Assembly: GCA_014647935.1 (NCBI GenBank)
Contig: BMQD01000003.1
Span: forward strand, 1 to 64,000
DNA: 64,000 nt
Origin: Planomonospora parontospora
Lineage (GTDB): Bacteria > Actinomycetota > Actinomycetes > Streptosporangiales > Streptosporangiaceae
Direction of reading: 5' to 3'
Below the pieces are notes generated by a model. The model was given only the letters and a program-made list of their open reading frames with translations, searched no databases and was not told the DNA's origin. Position numbers and translations under genes: made by a program. Positions 9,350-18,363 of this stretch are shown here, in pieces (the first letter of the stretch is position 1; the number at the start of each line of letters is the position of its first letter).

Positions 9350-9391
9350 TGTGGACAACGGCTGTGGATAACCGGTGGGAGTTGTGGACGA
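9350..9391 (+). promoter_or_regulatory. Cluster of three DnaA-box-like 9-mers
   Basis: TGTGGACAA at 9350-9358 and TGTGGATAA at 9363-9371 are exact reverse complements of the DnaA boxes TTGTCCACA and TTATCCACA; TGTGGACGA at 9383-9391 fits the relaxed actinomycete consensus. All share one orientation, spaced 13 and 20 bp, in the kinase-nuoI intergenic region. No dnaA or dnaN is nearby, so this is not oriC. DnaA-dependent regulation or DnaA titration is possible (inference). Confidence 0.6.
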
Positions 9392-9460
9392 GGTCTTCCG
9401 CGGACTTCCGCAGACTTCCGCGGTCTTCCGTGTCTTTCGCGGTCTTCTGCGTCTTCTGCG
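9391..9460 (+). repeat. 10-bp phased tandem array (CTTCCGCGGA type)
   Basis: About seven consecutive 10-bp (last ones 9-10 bp) pyrimidine-rich units, the first four nearly identical (ACTTCCGCGG/ACTTCCGCAG), then drifting to TCTTTCGCGG and TCTTCTGCG. It directly abuts the third DnaA-like box and ends ~45 bp before nuoI. One unit per helical turn makes it a candidate protein-binding or DNA-bending array. Confidence 0.7.
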
Positions 9461-9506
9461 GGGCCGTCGCATTCCCGCGGGACCCTCGGTGCGTCATGAT
9501 GTCCAA

Positions 9507-10604
9507 GTGGCGCGAATACCGGGAGTAGGACTGGTGAAGGGGCTGTCCGTCACCCTCCGGCACATGCTGAGCCGGTCGGTGACACAGCAGTACCCCGAGG
9601 TCAGGCCGGATCTGCCGGCGCGGAGCCGGGGGGTGATCGCGCTCGTCGAGGAGAACTGCACGGTGTGCATGCTCTGCGCGCGCGAGTGCCCCGACTGGTG
9701 CATCTACATCGACTCCCACAAGGAGACCCTGCCCGCGCCCGAGGGCGGGCGCCCGCGCGCCCGCAACGTGCTCGACCGCTTCGCCATCGACTTCTCCCTC
9801 TGCATGTACTGCGGGATCTGCATCGAGGTCTGCCCCTTCGACGCGCTGTTCTGGTCCCCGGAGTTCGAGTACGCCGACGGCGACATCCGCAACCTCGTCC
9901 ACGAGCGGGACCGGCTGGCCGCCTGGGTGCAGACCGTCCCCCCGCCCCCCGCCCACGAGCCCAACGCCGACCCGCCCAAGGAGCTCGCGGCGGCCTCCCG
10001 CCCGCCCCGCCCCGCCCGTCCCGCGGCCCCGGCCCGGTCCGCCGCGACCGCCCGGCCCCGGCCTCCAGCCGAGTCCTCCGCGGCCGGTCCGGCGGAGGCC
10101 GATTCGGGGCGGGCGGACGAGGGTTCCGGGCGAGCGGACGAGGGTTCCGGGCGAGCGGACGAGAAGGCGGAGCGACCGGGGGCGCCCGCACGGCCCGAGC
10201 GGTCCGCGCGGCCGCAGCCCGCGGGGCGACCGGAGGAGCCCGGTGCGTCGGAGGGACCCCCGGAACCGGGAGCACGGGAGCGACGGACCCCCGGAGCGCA
10301 GGAGCAGTCAGGAAGGGCTGCCGGGCCGGAGCGGCCGGTCCGCAGGACGTCGGCCGGGCATGCCAGCGTCCGGGCGATCAGACCGCCGGGGGCGCTCCCG
10401 AAGAAGGACGTTCCGCCGAGCGGTCCGTCCGCAGGAGGTTCGTCCACAGGCGGCCCGCCCGGGGAGCGGCCGCCGGGAGGTTCGTCCACAGGCGGGCCGT
10501 CCGGCGGCGATCCGTCCACAGGCGGGAGCGGCGGGCCTCCGGCGAAGGGCGGATCGGGGGATGCTTCCACCACGGACCCGGGCGGCGGTGAGGAGGAGTC
10601 ATGA
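9507..10604 (+). CDS. nuoI: NADH-quinone oxidoreductase subunit I with long low-complexity C-terminal tail
   Basis: 365 aa from GTG 9507 (GTG 9534 is an alternative start with a better ribosome binding site). Two [4Fe-4S] motifs: Cys51/54/57/61 ([12 protein letters not shown]) and Cys99/102/105/109 ([12 protein letters not shown]). The NuoI fold ends near residue 150; normal NuoI is ~170-210 aa. Here ~200 more residues follow, rich in Arg, Pro, Gly, Ser and Glu, with repeats such as GRADEGS and GGSSTGGP. The tail is encoded by short DNA repeats. Clusters N6a/N6b normally pass electrons to NuoB. ATGA overlap with nuoJ. Confidence 0.92.
   Translation: MARIPGVGLVKGLSVTLRHMLSRSVTQQYPEVRPDLPARSRGVIALVEENCTVCMLCARECPDWCIYIDSHKETLPAPEGGRPRARNVLDRFAIDFSLCMYCGICIEVCPFDALFWSPEFEYADGDIRNLVHERDRLAAWVQTVPPPPAHEPNADPPKELAAASRPPRPARPAAPARSAATARPRPPAESSAAGPAEADSGRADEGSGRADEGSGRADEKAERPGAPARPERSARPQPAGRPEEPGASEGPPEPGARERRTPGAQEQSGRAAGPERPVRRTSAGHASVRAIRPPGALPKKDVPPSGPSAGGSSTGGPPGERPPGGSSTGGPSGGDPSTGGSGGPPAKGGSGDASTTDPGGGEEES
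10440..10520 (-). repeat. Three further DnaA-box-like sequences in nuoI tail repeats
   Basis: TCGTCCACA at 10440-10448 and 10482-10490 and CCGTCCACA at 10512-10520 match the relaxed streptomycete DnaA-box pattern (YYRTCCACA). They lie inside repeats coding for the GGSSTGG motif of NuoI. They may be by-products of that repeat, but together with the upstream cluster they give six box-like sites within 1.2 kb. Confidence 0.4.
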
Positions 10605-11140
10605 CCGAAGCGGTGCCGTCCTACCTGTCGCCGACCGGGCAGGAGATCGTCTTCCTCCTCCTGGGGGTGCTGGCCGTCGGTTCGGCGCTGCTGGTCGTGA
10701 CCACCCGGCAGCTCGTCCACGCCGCGCTCTGGCTGGTCGTCTGCTTCGGCGCGCTCGCCGGGTGCTACCTGGTCCTGACGGCCGAGTTCGTGGCGTGGGT
10801 CCAGGTGCTGATCTACGTCGGGGCCGTCGTCGTCCTGCTCCTGTTCGGCATCATGCTCACCCGCGCCCCGATCGGGAGGGCCGCCGACCTCGACAGCGGC
10901 AACCGGGTCGCCGCCGCGGTCGTCGCCCTCGCGACGGCCGCAGTCCTGGTCACCGTGGTCGTCGACGGCTTCCATGCGGCCTACGCCCCCCTGGAGCCGG
11001 GCCGCGGCTCGGCGGGCGAGCTCGGTTCCAGCATCTTCCGCACCTGGGTGCTCCCCTTCGAAGCGCTCTCGGTCCTGCTGCTGGCCGCCCTGATCGGCGC
11101 CATCGTCATCTCCCGCACCGACATCCGCGGGAGGGAGTGA
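10601..11140 (+). CDS. nuoJ: NADH-quinone oxidoreductase subunit J (membrane)
   Basis: 179 aa, ATG overlapping the nuoI stop. Five transmembrane helices, with the conserved [24 protein letters not shown] stretch (positions ~62-85) that contains the pi-bulge helix of NuoJ. Membrane-arm subunit linking the quinone site to the antiporter-like subunits. One base separates it from nuoK. Confidence 0.94.
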   Translation: MTEAVPSYLSPTGQEIVFLLLGVLAVGSALLVVTTRQLVHAALWLVVCFGALAGCYLVLTAEFVAWVQVLIYVGAVVVLLLFGIMLTRAPIGRAADLDSGNRVAAAVVALATAAVLVTVVVDGFHAAYAPLEPGRGSAGELGSSIFRTWVLPFEALSVLLLAALIGAIVISRTDIRGRE

Positions 11141-11141
11141 C

Positions 11142-11639
11142 GTGCACGTCGTCTACCCGGCGGTCGTCTCGGCGCTGCTGTTCTCCATCGGCGTGTACGG
11201 CGTGCTCGCCCGCCGCAACACCATCCTCGTCCTGATGTCCGTCGAGCTCATGCTCAACGCGGTCAACCTCAACCTGGTCGCCTTCGACGTCTGGCTGCGC
11301 GACCGGCTCCACGGCGGCCAGGTCCTCACGCTCTTCGTCATCGTGATCGCCGCCGCCGAGGTCGGCCTCGGCCTCGCCATCATCCTCGCGCTCTACCGCA
11401 ACCGCCGGACCGTCGACCTCGACCGCCTGCGCGCCCTGGCCGAACCCGGCGCCTCCGGCCCGGGCGATGCCTCCGGCCCGGACGACGACTCCGGGGACGG
11501 TCCCGCGCCCGACACCTCCTCGGCCGGGGCGCCCCGCCCCGGGTCCCTCGCCTCCGGCACCTCTCCCGTCACCGTCCCCGGCGCCGATGCCGGCGCGCCG
11601 GGCCGCGACGGCACGACTCCCGGGACGGTGACGCCGTGA
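11142..11639 (+). CDS. nuoK: NADH-quinone oxidoreductase subunit K with C-terminal extension
   Basis: 165 aa from GTG 11142. First ~100 residues are a standard three-helix NuoK with the two buried glutamates in [16 protein letters not shown] and [17 protein letters not shown]. The remaining ~65 residues (Gly/Ser/Pro/Asp) are extra compared with the usual ~100-aa protein. Overlaps nuoL by 4 nt. Proton-translocating membrane-arm subunit. Confidence 0.93.
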   Translation: MHVVYPAVVSALLFSIGVYGVLARRNTILVLMSVELMLNAVNLNLVAFDVWLRDRLHGGQVLTLFVIVIAAAEVGLGLAIILALYRNRRTVDLDRLRALAEPGASGPGDASGPDDDSGDGPAPDTSSAGAPRPGSLASGTSPVTVPGADAGAPGRDGTTPGTVTP

Positions 11640-13597
11640 TCGCCCTCGCCGCGCTCGCCGTCGCACTGCCGTTCCTGTCCGCGGCCGTGGCGCTGCTGGG
11701 GTCGCGCTGGCCGGGACACGCCCGGGGCGGACCCGCCGACACGGCCGCGAACCGCCGGGCCGCCTGGATCGCCGTCGTCCCCACCGCCGCCTCCACCGCC
11801 CTCGCGGCCTGGCTGGCCTACACCCACTGGACGCGGTTCGGCCACGAGGGGGGAGCGCCGTTCCCCTTCGCGGACGCATCCGACGTCCCCTCCGTCACCG
11901 GGACGCTCACCGTCGTGGACACGGGATCGGTGCCGATCTCACTCGGCCTCCAGCTGGACGGCCTGTCCACGGCCATCGCGGTCCTGGTCACCGTCGTCGC
12001 GCTCGCCGTGCAGGTCTACTCGATCGGCTATCTGCGCGGCGACCGCCGCTACCCGTCCTACAGCGCGTTCATCAGCCTGTTCACCGCCGCGATGCTGCTG
12101 GTCGTCTACGCCGCCGACCTCCTCGTCCTCTACGTCGGCTGGGAGGTCATGGGCCTCTGCTCCTACCTGCTGATCGGCCACTGGTGGGAGGACCGCGCCA
12201 ACTCCCGGGCGGCGGTCAAGGCGTTCCTGGTCACCCGCATAGGCGACGTCGGCTTCCTGTTCGGCGTCTTCGTGCTCGGCACGGCCGCCGGCAGTTTCAG
12301 GATCGACGACATCCTCGCCGCGGCCACGAACATCTCACCCGTCGGCGCGACGGCCGCAGGAACGTCGATGCCCGTCAGCACGCTGACCGTCGCGACGCTA
12401 CTGATCCTCGCCGGGGTGGCGGGCAAGAGCGCCCAGGCCCCGCTGCACACCTGGCTTCCCGACGCGATGGCCGGTCCCACCCCCATCAGCGCGCTCATCC
12501 ACGCGGCCACCATGGTCGCCGCCGGGATCTTCGTCGTCGTCCGGCTCCACACGCTCTTCGTCCTCGCGGACCTCACCCTGAACGTCCTCGCCGTCCTGGC
12601 CGCTCTCGGCATGCTCGGCGCCGCTCTCGCGGCCCTCGCCCAGGACGACCTCAAACGGGTCCTGGCCTACTCCACGATCAGCCAGCTCGCCTACATGGCG
12701 GCGGCGCTGGCCGCGGGCTCCGACGGCGCCGCGGTCTTCCACCTGATCACCCACGGCGCCTTCAAGGCCCTGCTCTTTCTCTGCGCCGGAGCGGTCATCC
12801 ACGCGGTCGGCTCCAACCTGATGAGCGCGATGGGGGGCCTGCGCCGGGAGCTGCCCGTCACCTTCGCGGCGATGACGATCGGTTTCGCCGCCCTGATGGG
12901 CCTCCCGCCGACCAGCGGGTTCTTCAGCAAGGACGAGATCCTGATCGCGGTCGAGCGGGCCGTCTCACCCGGGCCGCTCACGGACGCCGCCGCCCTGCTG
13001 CTGTACGGCAGCGCCCTGGCCACGGTCGCGGTGACCGGCGCCTACGCCACCCGCGCCTGGCTGCGCACCTTCTTCGGCGAGCGTCCCGCGGTCGCCCTTC
13101 CGGAACCGGCCCCCGGCACGGCCCACGTGATCGACGTCCACGAGGCTCCGGCCACCATGCGCCGGCCGATCCTGGTGCTCGCGGTGCCCGCCCTGCTGCT
13201 GGGCTTCGCCGGTGCCGCCGGCGTGCACTGGGGCACCGCCGCGCTGAGCGTCGCGGTGGCGCTGCTGGGCGCCGGAGCGGTCTACGCGATGTGGCGGAGC
13301 GACCCGCGGAGCGACCCCGCCCGCATGCTCGGTCCCTTCCGACTCCTCTGCGAGCGGGCCTTCTACGTCGACTCCGCCTACCGGACGCTGTTCGTCGCCC
13401 CGGTCCTCGCCCTCGCCGGGCTGGTCGTCCGCACCGACGACCGGGCGGTGGACGGCGCTGTGCGCGGTTCCGGCCGGGCGGCTCTGGGGCTGTCCGGCCT
13501 GATGCGGTCGGCGCAGAACGGCAACCTGCAGCTCTACCTGACGGGCCTGCTCGCGGGCGTGCTGCTCATCGCGGTCGGGGCGGTGGTGTTCGGATGA
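11636..13597 (+). CDS. nuoL: NADH-quinone oxidoreductase subunit L (antiporter-like proton channel)
   Basis: 653 aa from GTG 11636. Many transmembrane helices with Mrp antiporter signatures: [76 protein letters not shown]. The C-terminal part includes the lateral-helix region and final helix. Distal proton-pumping subunit. Overlaps a 56-codon ORF by ATGA at its 3' end. Confidence 0.95.
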   Translation: MIALAALAVALPFLSAAVALLGSRWPGHARGGPADTAANRRAAWIAVVPTAASTALAAWLAYTHWTRFGHEGGAPFPFADASDVPSVTGTLTVVDTGSVPISLGLQLDGLSTAIAVLVTVVALAVQVYSIGYLRGDRRYPSYSAFISLFTAAMLLVVYAADLLVLYVGWEVMGLCSYLLIGHWWEDRANSRAAVKAFLVTRIGDVGFLFGVFVLGTAAGSFRIDDILAAATNISPVGATAAGTSMPVSTLTVATLLILAGVAGKSAQAPLHTWLPDAMAGPTPISALIHAATMVAAGIFVVVRLHTLFVLADLTLNVLAVLAALGMLGAALAALAQDDLKRVLAYSTISQLAYMAAALAAGSDGAAVFHLITHGAFKALLFLCAGAVIHAVGSNLMSAMGGLRRELPVTFAAMTIGFAALMGLPPTSGFFSKDEILIAVERAVSPGPLTDAAALLLYGSALATVAVTGAYATRAWLRTFFGERPAVALPEPAPGTAHVIDVHEAPATMRRPILVLAVPALLLGFAGAAGVHWGTAALSVAVALLGAGAVYAMWRSDPRSDPARMLGPFRLLCERAFYVDSAYRTLFVAPVLALAGLVVRTDDRAVDGAVRGSGRAALGLSGLMRSAQNGNLQLYLTGLLAGVLLIAVGAVVFG

Positions 13598-13764
13598 GTT
13601 CCCTCCTGTCACGGGACACGGGCACGGCGGGCCGGCTCCTGATCCCTCGGGTGCGGCTGCTCCGGGTCCCCCGGGTGCGGCCGCCCCTGACCTCCCGGGC
13701 GGGGCTGTTCCCGATCCACCGGGTGTGGCCGCTCCCGATCCGCCGGGAGGTGACGTGCCGATGA
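13594..13764 (+). CDS. Candidate small Arg/Pro-rich ORF coupled to both nuoL and nuoM
   Basis: 56 aa. Its ATG (13594) overlaps the nuoL stop as ATGA and its TGA (13762-13764) overlaps the nuoM ATG as ATGA, so it fills the only gap in the nuoI-N chain exactly. The protein is basic and repetitive (IPRVRLL, VPRVRPP, IHRVWPL), encoded by degenerate ~27-bp repeats, and resembles no family I know. Against it: it continues an open shadow frame of nuoL, and nuoM has its own GGGAGGTGA ribosome binding site at 13745-13752. Treated as a candidate only. Confidence 0.35.
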   Translation: MSSLLSRDTGTAGRLLIPRVRLLRVPRVRPPLTSRAGLFPIHRVWPLPIRREVTCR

Positions 13765-15533
13765 ACTGGTTGCCGATCGCGCTTCTCGCGGTGCCGCTCG
13801 CCGGGTCCGCCGTGCTGCTGGCGCCGCTCCCGGTGGACGCGCCGGCCAGGGGACGGCTGCTGAGACTGCACGGGCTGGCCGTCTCCGGGATCACGTTCCT
13901 GCTGGCGGTGGTGCTGGCGGCGGGGTTCGACCACGCAGATCCCGCACGGGTGCAGTTCACGACGGACCTCGCCTGGATCCCCGGGCTGGACCTCCGGTTC
14001 CACCTCGGCGTCGACGGGATCTCGCTCCCGCTGGTCGTGCTGACCACGCTGCTGACCTTCCTCTGCTTCGTCTACCTGTGCTGGGGCCGCTCCGACGGCC
14101 CCGGGCAGCTGCTGCGGCCCCGGCCGGGCGGCAACCGCCCCCGGGCCCTGGTGTTCACCCTGCTGGTCCTCGAAGTCGGCATGATCGGCACGTTCCTCGC
14201 GCTCGACCTGCTGCTCTTCTTCGTCTTCTTCGAGATCGTCCTCATCCCGATGTACTTCGTGATCGCCGTCTGGGGCGGCCGGGCCCGGCGCGCGGCGGCG
14301 ACCAAGTTCATCCTCTACACGCTGCTCGGCTCGGTCGCGCTCCTGGTCGGCCTGCTGCTCGTCTGGGCGCAGACCGGCACCCTGGACATGGTCGCCCTCG
14401 GGGGGGCGCAGGGCACCGGGATGTCCCGGGCCGTGCAGATCATCGCCTTCCTGGCGATCGGCATCGGGCTGGCGGTCAAGACCCCGATGTGGCCGCTGCA
14501 CACCTGGCTGCCGGACGCCCACACCGAGGCGCCCACGGTCGGTTCCGTGCTGCTCGCCGGCGTGCTGCTCAAGATGGGCACCTACGGCTTCGCCCGCATC
14601 GCGATCCCGGTCCTGCCCGACGGGGCCGCCGCCGTCGCCCCCTGGCTCGGCGCCCTCGCGGTGGTCGGCATCGTCTACGGCTCGCTCGCGTGCCTGGCCC
14701 AGCGCGACCTCAAGCGGATGATCGCCTACTCCTCGATCGGCCACATGGGCTTCGTGCTGCTCGGCTTCGCCACGCTCACCCCGGTCGGGGTCAACGCCGC
14801 GCTGTTCGGCAACATCGCACACGGTTTGATCACCGGTCTGCTGTTCTTCGTCGCCGGGGCCGTCAAGGAGCGGTACGGCACCGCCGACATGCCGACGCTC
14901 GGCGGAGGCATGCTGGTACGGCTGCCGCACCTCGGGTCCGTGCTGACCTTCGCCTGCGTCGCCTCCCTCGGGCTGCCCGGCCTGGCCGGCTTCTGGGGGG
15001 AGATGCTCGCCCTCCTCGGCGCCTTCGACCCCGCCCCAGGCCTGTCCCGCCCGCTCTTCCTGACCTTCATGGCCGTCGGTGGCCTCGGCACCGTGCTGAC
15101 CGCCGCCTACTTCCTGGTCATGCTCTCCCGCGTCACACACGGCCGCCCCACCGAGACCGTCCACGCCCCGCTGCTCGCCGGCGTGAAAGCCGGCGTCAGC
15201 CCCGGTGACACCGCGGCGGAAGCCGTTGCCGGCCCCGGTGACACCGCGGCGGAAGCCGTTACCCGCCCCGGTGAAGCCGTGCCGGAAAGCGCCGGCAGGG
15301 TGAGCGCCGACGCCGTGGACACCGGAACGGCGAGCGTGCGCACCGGCGGAAGGGCCGGACCTGGAGGCGGAGGGACCGGACCTGGAGGCGGGGGAGGACT
15401 CCGGGACGTCAGGGCCTACGAGGTGGCCGCGTGGGCGCCCCTGGTCGGACTGATCCTGCTGTTCGGCCTCTGGCCGAAGGCACTGCTGCTCATCACCGAC
15501 CCGGTGGTCCGAACCTTCGTGGGGGCCCCGTGA
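13761..15533 (+). CDS. nuoM: NADH-quinone oxidoreductase subunit M (antiporter-like proton channel)
   Basis: 590 aa from ATG 13761 with GGGAGGTGA 8 bp upstream. Antiporter signatures: [48 protein letters not shown], and lysine-containing LAQRDLKRMIAYSSIGHMGF. Between the last two helices is an insertion of ~75 residues (about 470-545) of Ala/Gly/Thr/Pro-rich sequence, including the DNA-level repeat GDTAAEAV at 15205-15260. GTG of nuoN overlaps its stop. Confidence 0.95.
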   Translation: MNWLPIALLAVPLAGSAVLLAPLPVDAPARGRLLRLHGLAVSGITFLLAVVLAAGFDHADPARVQFTTDLAWIPGLDLRFHLGVDGISLPLVVLTTLLTFLCFVYLCWGRSDGPGQLLRPRPGGNRPRALVFTLLVLEVGMIGTFLALDLLLFFVFFEIVLIPMYFVIAVWGGRARRAAATKFILYTLLGSVALLVGLLLVWAQTGTLDMVALGGAQGTGMSRAVQIIAFLAIGIGLAVKTPMWPLHTWLPDAHTEAPTVGSVLLAGVLLKMGTYGFARIAIPVLPDGAAAVAPWLGALAVVGIVYGSLACLAQRDLKRMIAYSSIGHMGFVLLGFATLTPVGVNAALFGNIAHGLITGLLFFVAGAVKERYGTADMPTLGGGMLVRLPHLGSVLTFACVASLGLPGLAGFWGEMLALLGAFDPAPGLSRPLFLTFMAVGGLGTVLTAAYFLVMLSRVTHGRPTETVHAPLLAGVKAGVSPGDTAAEAVAGPGDTAAEAVTRPGEAVPESAGRVSADAVDTGTASVRTGGRAGPGGGGTGPGGGGGLRDVRAYEVAAWAPLVGLILLFGLWPKALLLITDPVVRTFVGAP

Positions 15534-17323
15534 TCCAGTCGATCGACCTCTACGCGATCGCGCCGCCGCTGATCCTCGCGGTGGCCGCCGGTCTCGTGCT
15601 GCTCCTGGACGCCTTCCTGCCCCGCAGACCGTACTCCCGGCCGCTGCTGGGCGGGGTGACGCTGGCCGGGGTGTTTGGAGCACTGGGCGCGGTCGTGGCG
15701 CAGGCTCTGCGCACCGGTGCCCCGCTGCGGACCTTCTGCGTGCCCGAAGGCATGGCGGGGCCCTCACGGCCCGGTCTCATCCCCTCCGGGGCGATGGGCG
15801 GCGGACCTCCGGCGGGAGACCTGCCCGCCATCGCGGCGGGTCCCTCGTGCTCGTTCGTGGTGGACGGCTTCACGCTCGTCTTCGCGGGGCTCGCGCTGGC
15901 GGCCGGGATCGTGGTGGTGCTGCTGTCGATGGCGGAGATCTCTTCCGGAGCCGACGTCCCCGCCGGGGAGTGGCACTTCCTGCTGCTCTGCGTGCTGACC
16001 GGCGCGGTGGTCCTGCCCGCGGCCCGCGACCTGATCACGCTGGTGGTGGCCCTGGAGCTGGTGTCCCTGCCGGTCTTCGCGCTCACCGCGCTGAGACGCT
16101 ACGACGGCCGCGCCTCGGAGGCGGCGGTCAAGCTCTTCCTCGTCTCGGTGGTCTCCACGGCGGTGATGCTCTTCGGCGTCTCCCTGCTCTACGGTGTGAC
16201 CGGGACCGTTCACCTCGACCGGCTGGCGCAGGACCTGCGGCAGTACACACCGTGGTCCGGCGTGGATCCCGTTCCGCCGGCGGAGAGCCAGGCCTACGCC
16301 TCCTCGCTGCAGATCTCCCACGACCTGCCACCCGTGCTGACCGTGGCCATGGTGCTGGTCCTGGCGGGATTCGCCTTCAAGGTCGCGGCGGTGCCGTTCC
16401 ACGCCTGGGCCGCGGACGTCTACCAGGGGGCGCCGGTCCCGGTCGCCGCGCTGCTCTCGGTGGTCTCCAAGGCCGCGGGGTTCGCGGGTCTGATCCTCAT
16501 CCTGGTCGCGGCCCTGCCCGCCCAGGCGGCGCTCTGGGCTCCGATCATCGCGATCGTGGCGGCGCTGACCATGACCGCCGGAAACCTCCTGGCCCTCCGG
16601 CAGCGCCACGCGGTCCGCCTGCTCGCCTGGTCGTCGGTGGCCCAGTCCGGCTACATCCTCGCGCCCCTCGGCGTCCAGACCCGTGAGGCGGCGAACGCCT
16701 CGATCGCCTACCTGGTGTTCTACGCCGCGATGAACCTGGGAGCGTTCGCCGTGGTCATGCTCGTGTCGAGGCGGGACGGGCAGGAGGGGATCGACGGCTA
16801 CCGGGGGCTGGCCTTCCGCAGTCCCGCGGCAGGCCTGTCGCTGGTGTTCTTCCTGATCTGCCTGGCAGGTCTGCCGCCGGGGCTGGCCGGGCTGTTCGCC
16901 AAGATCGTGGTGTTCCGGGAGATCGTCGGCGGTGGCGGGGCGTGGCTGGTCGCCGTGATGGCGGTCAACACCGTGATCGGTCTCTACTACTACGCCACCT
17001 GGGCCGCCCGGATCCTCACCCCGGTTCCGGTTCCGGTTCCGGTCCCGGTCCGGGTTCCGGCCCCGGCCTCGGCACGCGCACCGGCCGCCGGCGGGACCGC
17101 CGATAACGTCACCGGGGGCGTCGTCGCCGAGGATGCCGCCGCCGGGGCACCGGGTGCGACCCGCGCGGCGTCCGGTGCGGCTCGCGGAGGACCCGGCTCA
17201 GCCGCCGGATGGCTGCCCGTGGGCGTGGCGATCGCCCTGTCCGGCATCGCCGCGGTGGCCTTCTCGGCGGCTCCGCAGGCGGTGCTCGACCTGGTGCCGG
17301 GGTTCCTGATCGCCTCGCGCTGA
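15530..17323 (+). CDS. nuoN: NADH-quinone oxidoreductase subunit N (antiporter-like proton channel)
   Basis: 597 aa from GTG 15530, overlapping the nuoM stop. Conserved helices include [54 protein letters not shown], and [17 protein letters not shown]. Before the final helix lies an insertion starting with [16 protein letters not shown] and running through ~45 Ala/Gly-rich residues; the Pro-Val run is encoded by a (GGTTCC)n hexanucleotide repeat at about 17023-17066 that could change length by whole codons. Last nuo gene. Confidence 0.95.
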   Translation: MIQSIDLYAIAPPLILAVAAGLVLLLDAFLPRRPYSRPLLGGVTLAGVFGALGAVVAQALRTGAPLRTFCVPEGMAGPSRPGLIPSGAMGGGPPAGDLPAIAAGPSCSFVVDGFTLVFAGLALAAGIVVVLLSMAEISSGADVPAGEWHFLLLCVLTGAVVLPAARDLITLVVALELVSLPVFALTALRRYDGRASEAAVKLFLVSVVSTAVMLFGVSLLYGVTGTVHLDRLAQDLRQYTPWSGVDPVPPAESQAYASSLQISHDLPPVLTVAMVLVLAGFAFKVAAVPFHAWAADVYQGAPVPVAALLSVVSKAAGFAGLILILVAALPAQAALWAPIIAIVAALTMTAGNLLALRQRHAVRLLAWSSVAQSGYILAPLGVQTREAANASIAYLVFYAAMNLGAFAVVMLVSRRDGQEGIDGYRGLAFRSPAAGLSLVFFLICLAGLPPGLAGLFAKIVVFREIVGGGGAWLVAVMAVNTVIGLYYYATWAARILTPVPVPVPVPVRVPAPASARAPAAGGTADNVTGGVVAEDAAAGAPGATRAASGAARGGPGSAAGWLPVGVAIALSGIAAVAFSAAPQAVLDLVPGFLIASR

Positions 17324-17359
17324 GCGTCCCGGGGAACGCTGGGCCGGGCCGGAGACGTT

Positions 17360-17400
17360 GTCACTGCAGAACCAGCGTCAACGTCACTGCAGGAACCAGC
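17360..17400 (+). repeat. 17/18-bp tandem direct repeat upstream of htpX
   Basis: GTCACTGCAGAACCAGC (17360-17376) is repeated with one inserted G at 17383-17400, 23 bp apart, ending ~20 bp before the htpX start. Two helical turns apart, so it may be a tandem operator, or simply a duplication. Confidence 0.5.
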
Positions 17401-17420
17401 ATCGACCGGGAGGAGACGTC

Positions 17421-18272
17421 GTGCGGCACAACGGCCTGCGCACCGCGATCCTTCTGGGTGCGCTGTCCGCGGTGATCATCGCGGTGGGGGCGTGGCTGGG
17501 AGGCGGCGTCGGCGTGCAGATCGCGCTCGTGATCGCCCTGCTGGGCAACGGCGTCTCCTACTTCCTCTCCGACCGGATCGCCCTGTCCGCGATGCGCGCC
17601 CGGCCGGTGGGCGAGGTCGAGCAGCCGCTCCTCTACCGGATCGTGCGCGAGCTCTCCACCGAGGCCCGCCAGCCCATGCCGAGGCTCTACGTCTCCCCGA
17701 CCATGCAGCCCAACGCCTTCGCCACCGGACGCAACCCGCGCAACGCCGCGGTCTGCGTGACCTATGGCATCACGCAGCTCCTCGACGAGCGCGAGCTGCG
17801 CGGGGTCATCGGCCACGAGCTGTCGCACGTCTACAACCGGGACATCCTGATCTCCTCGGTGGCCGGAGCGCTCGCCACGATGATCACTTATCTCGGCTAC
17901 GTCGGCATGTTCTTCGGTGGCGGGGACGACGACGAGGGACCGGGCTTCCTCGGTGTGCTGCTGATGATGGTGCTCGGCCCGGTGGCGGCCGGCATGATCC
18001 AGATGGCGATCTCCCGCTCCCGGGAGTACCAGGCGGACGAGTCGGGCGCCCGGCTGACCGGTGACCCGCTGGCTCTCGCCTCGGCGCTGCGGAAGATCGA
18101 GATGGGCGCGAGGCGGCTCCCGCTCCCGGAGAACGGCCGCCTCGCCTCGACCTCGCACCTCATGATCGCCAATCCCTTCCGGGGCGCGGGGATCGGCCGG
18201 ATGTTCTCCACCCATCCGCCCACCGCCGAGCGGGTCGCCCGCCTGGAGCGCATGGCGGGCTACCGCCGCTGA
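17421..18272 (+). CDS. htpX: HtpX-type membrane zinc metalloprotease
   Basis: 283 aa from GTG 17421 with GGGAGGAG 5-6 bp upstream. Two N-terminal helices (~8-48), M48 protease domain with HELSH at 132-136 and the third zinc ligand in [10 protein letters not shown] (~202-211), and two further hydrophobic segments around 155-195. HtpX degrades misfolded membrane proteins. It follows nuoN by ~100 bp in the same direction, so quality control of the membrane complex is a reasonable idea (inference). Confidence 0.93.
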   Translation: MRHNGLRTAILLGALSAVIIAVGAWLGGGVGVQIALVIALLGNGVSYFLSDRIALSAMRARPVGEVEQPLLYRIVRELSTEARQPMPRLYVSPTMQPNAFATGRNPRNAAVCVTYGITQLLDERELRGVIGHELSHVYNRDILISSVAGALATMITYLGYVGMFFGGGDDDEGPGFLGVLLMMVLGPVAAGMIQMAISRSREYQADESGARLTGDPLALASALRKIEMGARRLPLPENGRLASTSHLMIANPFRGAGIGRMFSTHPPTAERVARLERMAGYRR

Positions 18273-18320
18273 GCGCCGTACCGGGAGTCCGCGAGCGCCT
18301 GTACCGGGAGTCGGCTGAGG

Positions 18321-18339
18321 CGGCCCCGTAGCGGGGCCG
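18321..18339. terminator. Hairpin terminator between htpX and the next convergent gene
   Basis: 7-bp perfect arms CGGCCCC / GGGGCCG with a 5-nt loop between two convergent stop codons. Flanked by repeats of GTACCGGGAGTC. Confidence 0.6.
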
Positions 18340-18363
18340 ATACCGGGACCCGTACCGGCGGTC

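Noticed and set aside
9350-9391. Chromosomal origin oriC
   Set aside because: DnaA boxes are present but only a few; dnaA, dnaN and other origin genes are absent and the spacer is short.
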